This document shows, one piece after another, positions 31,469 through 41,800 of a stretch of DNA of 64,000 bases. The notes under the pieces are model-generated. The model was not told the DNA's origin, did not search any database, and worked only from the letters and a program-made list of their open reading frames with translations. The first letter of the stretch is position 1. Each line of letters opens with the position of its first letter. The position numbers and the translations under genes are program-made. This DNA comes from Mayamaea pseudoterrestris (taxonomy: Eukaryota; Bacillariophyta; Bacillariophyceae; Sellaphorales; Sellaphoraceae), in NCBI GenBank assembly GCA_027923505.1, contig BROI01000011.1, positions 682,001 to 746,000 of the forward strand, in the 5' to 3' direction.

Positions 31469-31993
31469 TCAAAACTCTTTCGCATCGTTACTTTGCAGCT
31501 CGGCTACTTTGTCGACATTACCTCCCTCCGCACTTGCATCATGTGTTCCATTGACAGTGACATTAACAAGCATGGTATTTAGAAGCTCGACTTGTTGTTC
31601 GTTCGACGCCGTGAGAATGTAAATCCAGACCAACAAGCACAAGCCCATTGCTGGAGCCACTCCTAGCCAAAGAAGCTTCCAAATACCTCCGAACTGATCG
31701 CTATCAGTCTTGACACCAAGGTACAAGTAAACATATGTGACTGGAATAAAGAATAGGCAGTTCAAGCAATGCATCAAGACGGAAGCGCCAATGAACTTTT
31801 GCACGCCCAGAAAGATGCCCAGTGCTGCCCCAATCACTGCGCGCATCCAAAAGATGACATTGGGTAGTTCCTCAAACGTTTCTTCGGTTGGTTTTGAATC
31901 AACAGCCATCATTTTCTGCAGAAGAATTGACAATGAGCTCGTCTTCTTGCCGTCGTCAATATCGGCTTTCGTTGTTCGTGTTCGTGAAGGCAT
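31469..31993 (-). CDS. Small membrane protein, RAB5IF/EMC6-like
   Basis: A single exon of 174 residues. Three hydrophobic segments are seen, about 48-66 (IFWMRAVIGAALGIFLGVQK), 70-92 (VLMHCLNCLFFIPVTYVYLYL) and 108-127. The arrangement of a charged N-terminus, an FWMRxxIG first helix and a short loop resembles the Rab5-interacting (RAB5IF/OPTI, EMC6) family of ER membrane-insertion factors. The match is by pattern only. The C-terminus is polar with two possible N-glycosylation sites (NVT, NGT). Confidence 0.55.
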   Translation of the reverse strand: MPSRTRTTKADIDDGKKTSSLSILLQKMMAVDSKPTEETFEELPNVIFWMRAVIGAALGIFLGVQKFIGASVLMHCLNCLFFIPVTYVYLYLGVKTDSDQFGGIWKLLWLGVAPAMGLCLLVWIYILTASNEQQVELLNTMLVNVTVNGTHDASAEGGNVDKVAELQSNDAKEF

Positions 31994-32611
31994 GTTTGAT
32001 GTACGGCTTGCTTGTGGGTAACAACAGGACGATTATTAAAAAGCTTTATTACTAGGCTTGCCCTTCATTAATTGTAGCTTTCGGGCCTCATGTAAGCGAC
32101 GAGGGCTACCGGTATGATAGACGACAGACGACCCGATGGCGAAGGCTCATCGCGATGGTCGATCGATCCCGAATGAAAAAGTCGTAACGGTTTACAATTG
32201 GGTTATGAGTGCCGCTTCGTCGGAAAAAGTGAACTCTCGCTGCAAAAAATGAACTCTCGCGGCCGCAGGCCGCGGTGCGTCGCGCCCAATCGTCGCGAAA
32301 CTTCGCTAGTCGTGCAAGCAAAAATACTGGATTTTTAACTGTTCCAAGCCATCCATGCCCAAAAATTTGGCTGCGCAGCGCCTCGAGCGAAAGGGAGTAA
32401 AGAAGGCATGATGTTGCTACGATGCGCCCGAGGATGATAAAGAGTTAATGTTGCAATGAAATACTCATTAAAAAAACAATCACTTTAATATGCCATATGC
32501 CTCATTGCCTGTGTAAAGTACAGCAGTGTGTGCTAAGAATTGCACCATCGACCGTCAACCGTCGACAAGTCAAAAGTCAACAGTCAACAGTCAACGAACA
32601 ACAACTTAGCC

Positions 32612-33290
32612 ATCCAAGGTCTACCGCGCCGCTCCATGACCTAATAATTACCACCGGCGTTGTCGCGCCCCACCCAACTTGTATTCCATTACATCGCGGT
32701 TACAATGAGCCATGGTAGGTTGTTGTAGCATGTAAAATGAGCATGTAATGGCCATACTTGTGAAGTGACTCCCAATCCGGTCTGCTGCGCCGCTCCGTTC
32801 CATGACCTCATAATTTCCACCGGCGCCGTCGCGTCCCACCTAACTTGTAGTCCATTCAATTGCGGGTAAAATGAGCCATGGTAGGTTGTTGTAGCGCTTA
32901 TAATGAGCATGTAATGGCCATTCTTGTGAAGTGACTTCCAATCCAAGGTCTGCTGCGCCGCTCCATTCCATGACCTCATAATTTCCACCGGCGCCGTCGC
33001 GTCCCACCTAACTTGTAGTCCATTCAATTGCGGGTAAAATGAGCCATGGTAGGTTGTTGTAGCGCTTATAATGAGCATGTAATGGCCATTCTTGTGAAGT
33101 GACTCCCAATTCCCAATCCAAAATCCAAATCCAAGGTCTGCTGCGCCGCTCCATTCCATGACCTCATAATTTCCACCGGCGCCATTGCGTCCCAACCAGC
33201 CTGTCTTCCATTAAATTTTGGTTACAATGAGCCAGGCAGGTTGTTGTAGCGCTTATAATGAGCATGTAATGGCCATTCTTATAGAGTACA
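32612..33290. repeat. Four-copy tandem array, 161-188 bp units
   Basis: The anchor CT(G/A)C(T/C)GCGCCGCTCC occurs at 32621, 32782, 32950 and 33138. Units share CATGACCT(C/A)ATAATT, the ATGAGCCA(T)GG(T)AGG string and ATGAGCATGTAATGGCCAT. Copies 2 and 3 are nearly identical. Copies 1 and 4 are more diverged, which is typical of array edges. A short CCAAATCCAAATCC expansion lies between copies 3 and 4. Confidence 0.9.
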
Positions 33291-33475
33291 AAAACAATTG
33301 AACACCATTTTATTGACTAGGCTGCGCAACAACAAAAGGTGCGACAAAACACCTCACCCGGCGCGCCTCCCGAGTATGTCCGTTTTTCTTGCCTCGCGGT
33401 ACATCTAGTAAAGCACATGCAACAGGTTCGGCTCGCGTTTGACCGATGACGTTGCGGTGACCCAGTCCCGCAGGG

Positions 33476-33514
33476 AACTCTCGCACGAGTGTGACGTCAC
33501 TCATGGCGAGAGTT
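33476..33514. promoter_or_regulatory. CRE-centred 39-bp imperfect palindrome
   Basis: AACTCTCGC (33476-33484) and GCGAGAGTT (33506-33514) are perfect inverted arms around TGACGTCA (33492-33499). It lies about 100 bp upstream of the DHX37 ATG. The same arm sequence occurs twice as direct repeats near 32.2 kb. Confidence 0.5.
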
Positions 33515-33610
33515 TGCTGACTTCCCCCGGAATACACCATCGATTTTGCATGCACTTGTTCTTCGAAACGAACATGGCGAAAGGTGCCTTGAAAACGATT
33601 AAGTTAAAGC

Positions 33611-36600
33611 ATGAGACGATCGAAAAGCAACCCGGCGAAATATGCCAAAAACTACAGGTCCATCTCGCAGCGGCGCATGACAGAGTACGATGCACTGGAC
33701 GAAGACGCTGAGATTTTACGGCTGAAGCAAGTCATTCAGGACGGAACCGTGGGTGACAGTCGGCAGACTGAATCACTGACAAAGTTATCTTCACCAGAAA
33801 ACGAGAGGAATCAGCGAGTTAAGAATGCTAAAAATCCATATGCAGGAGTCTTGTCGGACGAGCTACTCGAAGAAGCTGGCGTCACTGATCCCTCTGAACT
33901 CTTGATTATGCCTGGCAGCAAGCCAAAGAAGCCCAAGCAGACGCAACCACAAGTAGTACTGACGCCTTTGGAGATTCGCCAAGCTAAATTGCAGCAAAAG
34001 AATGCACAACGAAAACTGAAACAACTGGAGCAACGAGCCAACCAAAAGCAGAAACGAGCTGAGCTTTACTCGAAGCTTAAGGAAACGGCAATTCAGTCGA
34101 GTCAAATGGAACTCTTGGAGTCTTCCTCCGATTTTACAAAAAAGAAGACAAAGCAAGAGAAGCTAAAACGACTGATTAAGAGAGAGCGGGCTGGTATCGA
34201 ATTGACGAGGGAAGAAAGAGAGCTCTTATATGTTGGACGGACAAGTGTCAGTGATACGCTTTGCATCCACCAGGCATTGCCCAACGATGGCTCGGATTTG
34301 CAACAATCAGTGTCAAACGGCCCGAGCAAAAAACGGAAATTAGCAAACGACATAGAAACTGCATGTAATTCTGATAAGACTACTAAGAAGGAGGATGCGA
34401 AAGAGGAGACAACTGTGGAGCCCGCCGGAGAGGCGAAAGATCCAATCGTCGACACTAAACCACAATCATTCGCAGCCATGATGCTTGCATCGCTGTCCAA
34501 GGTAAAAGAAGATAGCGAAAAACAGAATCAGCTTGGTGAGCAAGAAGAGACGAAAGGAAAGCTGGAAGCACTTGCTGTAGACCGCCCGTCGTCCGAACGA
34601 TATATAGCGCCGACACCAACAGTGGTGAAAACCGCAGCTGGGTTGGGAATGCGAAGCAAGAAGATCAAGTCACAGAATCATGTCATCGAGATCACCCGAC
34701 CTGAAGCTGTGCAAGCCGCTCGATTCGATCTCCCAGTCTCGGCAATGGAATATGAAGTCATGGATGCCATACGCAACAATGATGTTACTATTATTTGCGG
34801 AGAGACTGGAAGTGGAAAGAGTACGCAGATTCCTCAATTTGTTTACTCGGCTGGGCTCACGCAAACTCATGAAGGCCAGCAACAGTATCTCATTGGCGTT
34901 ACCCAACCGAGACGAGTCGCTGCAGTGTCAACGGCGAAGCGGGTGTGCTACGAAATGGGACAAGGCGACGGACAGTCGATTCGCAGCAAAGGAAACAGTG
35001 GCAATCTAGTGGCGTACCAAACACGATATGAAACCGCGGGAATTGGCTGTGACTGTCATGTCAAGTTTATGACGGATGGTATATTGTTACAAGAAATCCA
35101 GTCCGACTTATTGCTCCGCAAGTATTCGGTTATTGTGTTGGACGAGGCTCATGAGCGGAATCTCAACACTGATGTTCTCATCGGGCTTTTGAGTGTTGCA
35201 TTGCCGCTGCGTAAACAGGCGGTTGCAGAAGAAGCCTCGAACCTTGTGCCGCTTAAGCTCATCATCATGAGCGCTACCTTGCGCGTAGAAGATTTTACGT
35301 CAAATAAGAAGCTGTTTCCACTGTGTCAGCCAGCGGTGGTGACAATTCCCGGACGAACGCATCCTGTTACAATCCACCACAGTAAGGTAACAGAGCTAGT
35401 CGATTATGAAGATGAAGCGTCGCGAAAAGTTTGCAAGATTCATCGAAAACTTCCGCCCGGCGGCATTTTAGTATTTCTTACTGGGCGGCAAGAAATCATT
35501 CGCATGGTCAATCGACTTCGGCGAGCGTTGTGCAAGGCAGATATAATTTCACAAGCTGCCGACATACATATTTCGCAGAATTCTGATGATGCACCTACGC
35601 CTCGTGATATGGACGACGACGAGCTGGACGGTGACCTTTATGGACCGACCGGCGATGAGGATGAAGGAGCGACTGAGCTGGCCGATTTGCAGCCTTTAAT
35701 TGACAAGGATGCGGACGGAAATATACCGCGCAAAGCATACGTTCTTCCGCTGTATTCGCTCTTGTCAGCAGACGAGCAAGCCAAAATTTTTGCTCCTGTT
35801 CCTGACGGTCACCGCTTGATCGTCGTGTCGACAAATATTGCTGAGACATCCTTGACAATCCCAGGCATTTCTTATGTCGTCGATACCGGTCGACAAAAGT
35901 GCCGTAATTTCAACGTCCAAACTGGCGTCTCTTCATTTGACATCTCCTGGATCAGCAAGGCCGCGGCAAATCAACGTGCTGGCAGAGCTGGGCGGACTTC
36001 TGCAGGACACTGTTACCGGTTGTACTCGAGCAGCATGTTCACCCGTCACATGAAGAATTTCGCTCAGCCAGAGGTATTAATCAGGCCTTTGGAAGATGTG
36101 GTACTTGCCATGAAAGCGATGAAAATATCCAACGTATCATGCTTTCCATTCCCAACACCACCGGCGAAAAATCAGTTGCTGTCTGCGACGCAGCTTCTCG
36201 CCAACATTGGATGCTTAGTACCGTCAGTTGACCCAGGCAGCGATGGCGAGATTACTAGACTTGGGTCAGCAGTTGCGCAGCTTCCTCTTGGCGTCCGTTA
36301 CGGCAAAATTCTTCTCGTTGGAGCGCAAGCAGGCGTCTTGGATTACATCATTCCCGTTGTCGCTGTCCTGTCGGAGGTGAGCCCGTTCAAGACAAGTGGC
36401 GATCGTTCCGTCACGACGGACGAAAAGGATGGCGACAATGACGATTCAGTTTTGGGGAGTGATGATTCTGAAAAGCACGAAGCCAAAACCATACCAAAGA
36501 AATGGTTTGTCAAAGGTGGCGACGTTCTTGCCGCAGTGTTGGCACTAGGCGGATACACGTACGCTGGACGCGGAGCGGGTGGCGCAAGCGAAAAGGCTGC

Positions 36601-37603
36601 TTGCGAGAAATTTTGCGAGGACAACGGTCTAAATCCGACAGTTATGTTTCGCATTCAAAAGATGAGAATTCATCTTGCGCGACTAGCAGGGCATCGCCTT
36701 CGAGATGCGTCTGGTATTGCAGCAAAGACGGGCGGCATTGTCAGCTCGATGCCTCCCCCCGACAAGCTGCAGGAACGCTTGCTGTGCCAAGCGATTGCGT
36801 CAGGTCTTCTTGACAATGTCGCCATGCTTGCACCTCCAGGTTCAATCCCAGGCGACCATCCTTACAGTTTAAGGTCAGCGTACGTTAGCTGTACACTCAG
36901 TACCCGCGAGCCTTTGTTCATGGACCGCAACAGCGTATTGTATTCTCGCGATTCGAGGCAGCTGCCTCAGTGGGTTTGCTATGATTCTCTCTTGCAAAAG
37001 ACACACAAGGATGGGACAAGCTTTGCCGTAATGAAAGATATTACTCCAATCGATCCGTCATGGCTGGGCAGAATTGCAACAGGAAGCGCACTGTTGCGCC
37101 TTGGCGAGCCAAAACCGATTCCGCCACCATTGTACGACGCGGACAAGGATGCTATTCTGTGTCACGTGAGCACCATTTTTGGTCGACATGGTTGGGAGAT
37201 TCCACCTCTCCAAGTTGACATGTATAATGCGCTTCAGAAGCTGCCTGGAAAGCAGTCAGCTCATTTTGCAATGGACGACTCGTTTCGATGGTTTGCGCGC
37301 TTTCTTTTGGAGGGCAAGGTACTTGTCGAGCTGGCTGATTTACCAGGCATGTTGAATGACACGCCTTCGTTGTTGACGCGCAAGGCTACCACGAAGAAGG
37401 CAGTTTTTCTCGTGTCGGCACTTTCTAGTGCAGGAGTTGATACCGCTGCGGCGCTGCAAAAACATTGGGCCGAAGTAGACGATAAGTTTTTGTTTAAGCA
37501 TCTGCGTCCGTGGATCAAAGCCGAGTATGTTGAAGACGCCAAGCGACTTTGGATTAGTACTGTCAAGAGAAAAGTGGCTGAATGGCGGAGTAATAAGAAT
37601 TAA
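33611..37603 (+). CDS. DHX37: DEAH-box RNA helicase DHX37/Ecm16 (Dhr1)
   Basis: A single exon of 1330 residues. A Lys-rich N-terminal extension with coiled coil (to about 320) precedes the helicase core. Motif I is GETGSGKST (about residue 397), motif II is DEAH (511-514), motif III is SAT (about 554), and motif VI is QRAGRAGR (about 788). Between the RecA lobes there is an acidic insertion near 665-700, also seen in DHX37. The C-terminal HA2 and OB-like regions are present. In yeast this enzyme displaces U3 snoRNA from pre-18S rRNA during small-subunit assembly in the nucleolus. All catalytic motifs are intact. Confidence 0.92.
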   Translation: MRRSKSNPAKYAKNYRSISQRRMTEYDALDEDAEILRLKQVIQDGTVGDSRQTESLTKLSSPENERNQRVKNAKNPYAGVLSDELLEEAGVTDPSELLIMPGSKPKKPKQTQPQVVLTPLEIRQAKLQQKNAQRKLKQLEQRANQKQKRAELYSKLKETAIQSSQMELLESSSDFTKKKTKQEKLKRLIKRERAGIELTREERELLYVGRTSVSDTLCIHQALPNDGSDLQQSVSNGPSKKRKLANDIETACNSDKTTKKEDAKEETTVEPAGEAKDPIVDTKPQSFAAMMLASLSKVKEDSEKQNQLGEQEETKGKLEALAVDRPSSERYIAPTPTVVKTAAGLGMRSKKIKSQNHVIEITRPEAVQAARFDLPVSAMEYEVMDAIRNNDVTIICGETGSGKSTQIPQFVYSAGLTQTHEGQQQYLIGVTQPRRVAAVSTAKRVCYEMGQGDGQSIRSKGNSGNLVAYQTRYETAGIGCDCHVKFMTDGILLQEIQSDLLLRKYSVIVLDEAHERNLNTDVLIGLLSVALPLRKQAVAEEASNLVPLKLIIMSATLRVEDFTSNKKLFPLCQPAVVTIPGRTHPVTIHHSKVTELVDYEDEASRKVCKIHRKLPPGGILVFLTGRQEIIRMVNRLRRALCKADIISQAADIHISQNSDDAPTPRDMDDDELDGDLYGPTGDEDEGATELADLQPLIDKDADGNIPRKAYVLPLYSLLSADEQAKIFAPVPDGHRLIVVSTNIAETSLTIPGISYVVDTGRQKCRNFNVQTGVSSFDISWISKAAANQRAGRAGRTSAGHCYRLYSSSMFTRHMKNFAQPEVLIRPLEDVVLAMKAMKISNVSCFPFPTPPAKNQLLSATQLLANIGCLVPSVDPGSDGEITRLGSAVAQLPLGVRYGKILLVGAQAGVLDYIIPVVAVLSEVSPFKTSGDRSVTTDEKDGDNDDSVLGSDDSEKHEAKTIPKKWFVKGGDVLAAVLALGGYTYAGRGAGGASEKAACEKFCEDNGLNPTVMFRIQKMRIHLARLAGHRLRDASGIAAKTGGIVSSMPPPDKLQERLLCQAIASGLLDNVAMLAPPGSIPGDHPYSLRSAYVSCTLSTREPLFMDRNSVLYSRDSRQLPQWVCYDSLLQKTHKDGTSFAVMKDITPIDPSWLGRIATGSALLRLGEPKPIPPPLYDADKDAILCHVSTIFGRHGWEIPPLQVDMYNALQKLPGKQSAHFAMDDSFRWFARFLLEGKVLVELADLPGMLNDTPSLLTRKATTKKAVFLVSALSSAGVDTAAALQKHWAEVDDKFLFKHLRPWIKAEYVEDAKRLWISTVKRKVAEWRSNKN

Positions 37604-37642
37604 CATAAGAAAGGATGACTTTGTATCTACTGGTAGCTACAG

Positions 37643-37661
37643 TACGGTATGAACTACCGTA
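37643..37661. other. Short hairpin after DHX37 stop
   Basis: TACGGTA (37643-37649) and TACCGTA (37655-37661) form a perfect 7-bp stem with a 5-nt loop, 40 bp past the DHX37 stop. It may lie in the 3' UTR. Function unknown. Confidence 0.35.
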
Positions 37662-37883
37662 GGTTTTACATGACGTTACCCGTCGGCTGTGATAGTTGAG
37701 ACCGTCTTCAAGAGTAATGATAGCTACCGAGGACGAATTGTGAAGTGATGTCGTGCAAAACTCGTACCGGTACCCAATGACATAAAACTGCATGCGTTTC
37801 TCGACCATGGAAGATTTCTCACAAACCCACGCTCGTTCTACAGCGAACAAGGCCATCTTCCACTCTTTCGTCATTTGAGCATT

Positions 37884-38625
37884 ATGAGCACTAAATCTGT
37901 TCATAATGATTCCAAGATGTCCGCAAGTAAGCCTCGTGGCGCACCCAAAAGGTCTTTGTCGTCGGCGCCAACAATAAATCTCGACGAAAGAATGGACGTC
38001 GTTCTCGCTAACAACTGGAATGCTAGCGGTGAATGCACCATGCTGATTCAGATTGATCCAGACGACGCAGCTGATTTGGAGTTGGAAGGAAGTCAGGGAG
38101 TTGTTGGACGTATTGAAACGGATGATGAAGGAGGTGAGTGTGTATGCTTTATGCACTGCATGTTTTCGGCGAGCGAGCGAGCAATGGGAAATACAGCATA
38201 GGACAAGACTATTTGTCTCACTCACAGTTATTGACTTCACAGTTATTCTAGATCTCAAGGGAAAACAATACCGTGGAAGAATCTTCCCAGGTCCTACTGC
38301 CATGGTGCTTTCAGTCTCGTCCAAGACGGACGTTCCACAGCTCAAGGTTGAAGCGGTGACAGATGAATTTGTTCGGCTTCAAACGATTGGCAAATCCATG
38401 GACAAATTCCAAGCCAAGACAGTTGGAGACATGGACGAGTATCTAGTTGACAACGATGAAGACGTGAATCGCAATCGCAAAGTCAAGAGCAAGAGCAGTG
38501 TCGGCGAGTTGGAGCAGTCGTCCGGCCAAGAGCTTGCTAACCATCAACCAGCTTCCAAGCGAAAAGCTACTTCGGCGAACAAGGGGTCGTTGGCCAAGAA
38601 GAGAAAGCCATCGGCAAAGAAGTAA
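37884..38625 (+). CDS. BIN4-like DNA-binding protein
   Basis: Two exons, 37884-38133 and 38252-38625, with a 118-bp intron, give 207 residues. The segment VVGRIETDDEGDLKGKQYRG (across the splice), then GRIFPGPTAMVLSV and KVEAVTDEFVRLQTIG, parallels the core of plant BIN4/MID, a DNA-binding partner of topoisomerase VI needed for endoreduplication. The C-terminus is Lys/Ser-rich (SKRKATSANKGSLAKKRKPS) like a nuclear-localisation or DNA-contact tail. The frame upstream of 37884 opens with TTG only. The family call rests on recalled pattern similarity and would need a profile search. Confidence 0.6.
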
Positions 38626-38800
38626 TAGCGACGAAACTTGCTTCTTCTACCCACATTATGGAATGCTGACTTACTAAAAGTGTACAAACGTTGGAATATT
38701 ATGATGACATGTTACATTTGAGTTAACGTTTTTTGACTAGCTGCATTGAAACTATATATGAATTGTGAATGGATGGAACTCGCTCGATGGAAGAGAATCC

Positions 38801-41800
38801 TTATGCGCGGGACCGCCGAAGCGTTCCAGTTCGTTTCAGTTTGCGACTGTTGCCATTGCTCGTGCTCGAGTCGCCACCACTGCTACTGGTAGTCTTACCT
38901 CCAGTGGCTCCTCCGCTGGTATTGCCACTGTCAGTGCCTCCTTCGGTTTCAGTGTTGCTGGTTTCGCTGTCAAGGGCGCCACTGCCTCCGATCAATTTGG
39001 AATCGTTCCCACTGCTGGTATTACCTCCAGTGGTGCCTCCGCTGGTGTTGTCTCCACTACCAGTTTTGCCGCCAGTGGTGCCTCCACTGGTGTTGTCTCC
39101 GCTACTGCTTGTCTTGCCTCCAGTGGCTCCTCCGCTGGTGTTGCCACTGTCAATGCTACCATCGACTCCGGCGTTGCTGCTGCTATCGCCGCCAGTTGCA
39201 CCGCTGCCTCCACTGCTGCTGTCGCTGTCACCAGCTTTGCCCCCAGTGCTATCTCCTCCCTTGCCTTCGTCACCACTGCTATCGGCGCCTCCTCCACCTG
39301 AAGTGGGCGTGGACTTGGTCGTTGGCGACTTGACTTCCACTTCTGGAACCTTTGTGGTTGGAGCTATAACGATTGGCTCACCAATATCACCTGGTGTTGG
39401 CGGAGGCGGAAGAATTGTTTCGGTGGGTGGAACTGTTCCCTTCGGAGCCGGCGTGCCACCAGGAATGACGCCTGCAACTGGTGAGTCGCTGCTGCGTCCG
39501 CCGATGGGTCGGAATGTGCCTCCGTTAAATGCACCTGGAGCGAGTGATCCCTTTGATGCGCCAGGGGCGTTGGTCACAGTGGGAACCTTCGGAGCGAATG
39601 TAATTGCTGGAATGCCAGGTGCAGTTGTGACCGGACTTGAAGCTGTGAAAAGCGATAAAGGGATGAGTGCGATGCCCTCTGCGATTAGTCTGATGGAAGT
39701 GCAATTTGTTACGAACCTGGTGGCGGAGGGATCACGGTCGCAGTTGGAAAGCTTGCAGCAACAGGCGGCATACTTCCGAGTCCGAGAGCAGGTGCCATCG
39801 TTCCACTGCCAACGCTTGGTGCGAGCGGTGTGCTTTTCGTAGGTGGTTGAGTCATCTCGGGAGCTTCAGGCGGAACAGTCAAACCACCCTTCGATGCCTG
39901 TGGAGCGTTACTTGCACCAGGGCTACCAACTGCAATGTAAAACACATTTGTGTTAGTGCACATTTCCCAAACTTTTTAAAACAGTGACAATGAGATGCGA
40001 CTTACCGGGTGGAGGAGTAAGAATAGTACTCGTTGGAACGCCTCCGTTTGTAGGCGGCGGCAAAGCACCACCTGTTGGAGGAGCGATAATAGTATTTGTC
40101 GGAACTCCACCGCTTGTTGGCGGTGGCAGAGCACCACCTGTTGGAGGAGTGACAATAGTATTCGTCGGAGCGCCACCGCTTGTTGTCGGCGGCGGCAAAG
40201 CACCACCTGTTGGAGGAGCAACAATCGTATTCGTCGGAACGCCACCGCTTGTTGTTGGCGGCGGCAGAGCACCACCTGTTGGAGGAGCAACAATCGTATT
40301 CGTCGGAACGCCACCGCTTGTTGTTGGCGGCGGCAGAGCACCACCTGGGACTTGCGGTGGTGGAGTCATTCCCGATGCAGTTGGGACGCCGGTGGTTGGT
40401 TGCAGGCCACCACCTCCAAGGGCTGGTGCATTCGTGCCGACTCCATTCGCAGGCGCATTGGTGATTTCGGACGCCACAGGAGGTGCTGTGGTGTCTGAAA
40501 CAGGCGGTGGAAGGCTTCCGCTAATTGGTCTATAGGTGCCTCCGTTGAATGCCCCTGGGGCCAGTGATCCTTTCGATGCCCCTGGTGCACTGGTTAACGT
40601 GGGGACAGCAATTGGACTTGTCGCTGTAAATAGAGATGTTCAAGCAAATGTTAGCTTTTCATCACTTCACAAAATCTCATTGATTGGCCCTGAAAGGTGA
40701 CTTACCGGGAGGCTGAGTAATCACCGAAGTGGTTGGGACGCCTGTAGTAGGCAGCAGACCGCCACCTCCAAGAGCTGGTGCATTTGTGCCGACTCCAGCC
40801 GCAGGCGCATTGGTGATTTCTGGGACTTGAGGCGGAGGAGTGCTTCCTCCAATGGGTCTAAAAGTACCTCCATTAAATGCGCCTGGCGCAAGGGATCCTT
40901 TCGACGCTCCTGGGGCACTAGTCAAAGTTGGGACGGTGACTGTTGGAACACCTGCGGTTGGCAATAAACCACCACCTCCAAGAGCTGGTGCATTTGTGCC
41001 GACTCCAGCCGCCGGCGCATTGGTGATTTCTGGACCACCACCTCCAAGAGCTGGTGCATTTGTGCCGACTCCAGCCGCCGGCGCATTGGTGATTTCTGGG
41101 ACTTGAGGCGGAGGAGTGCTTCCTCCAATGGGTCTAAAAGTACCTCCATTAAATGCGCCTGGCGCAAGGGATCCTTTTGACGCTCCTGGAGCGCTAGTCA
41201 AAGTTGGGACGGTGACTGTTGGAACACCTGCGGTTGGCAATAAACCACCACCTCCAAGAGCTGGTGCATTTGTGCCGACTCCAGCCGCCGGCGCATTGGT
41301 AATTTCTGGTGCCACAGGAGGCGCTGTGCTGTCTGGTGTTCTGGGCGAGACTGGAACTGATGGAGTTTTCCCTTTGGATGTACCGGCTGTTGGTGTTTCA
41401 CCCTTCGTTGGCTTCCCCATGGACGGAGCGGATGTACTAGGAGCAGAGGTTGCTGCAGGGAGAACAGGAGGCAACGTCGCCGGGACCCCTGGAACTGACG
41501 TTGTAGGGAGTCCCGGGGACGATGTTGCTGGAAGGCCTGGAGTAGGTGTTGCTGGAATACCTGGAACGATTGAGAAAACAAGTTGACAAATTTGTGAGTG
41601 CAATGTTGTGAGAGTGAACAGATTTCACATACCATGACGCACCTGGAGAATTTGTTCCAACCGCGGTCGGGAACTCAGGCATGGCTGGCGGAGATGTTAT
41701 TCCGTGAAACACTGTTGGAGCAAGGGTTGCAGTCGGACCACCCGGCAAAACTGGTGGCGGCGATACAACTGAAGTGCTCGGGGCCAAGGTTGGGCTTTGC

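Larger units (their letters stand above)
31994..33610. other. Repeat-rich intergenic region upstream of DHX37
   Basis: 1.6 kb with no credible gene. Contents in order: the decamer GAACTCTCGC twice (32231, 32251), a hairpin at 32258-32274 (CGCGGCC/GGCCGCG), short GTCAACA-type tandem heptamers (about 32565-32600), a four-copy tandem array (32612-33290), and a CRE-centred palindrome at 33476-33514. The open frame on the minus strand at 32689-33195 is only the array translated. Confidence 0.65.

Noticed and set aside
32689-33195. 168-residue minus-strand open frame with internal repeats
   Set aside because: It is the tandem DNA array translated. Frame and unit length do not stay in step between copies and no protein features are seen.
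37563-38345. 260-residue minus-strand frame
   Set aside because: It overlaps the end of DHX37 and the BIN4-like gene in antisense and shows no recognisable domain.
38769-39842. 357-residue plus-strand frame rich in Leu/Pro/Ser
   Set aside because: It is antisense to exon 6 of the secreted protein, whose splices, phases and signal peptide are all consistent. The plus frame is a by-product of repeat composition.
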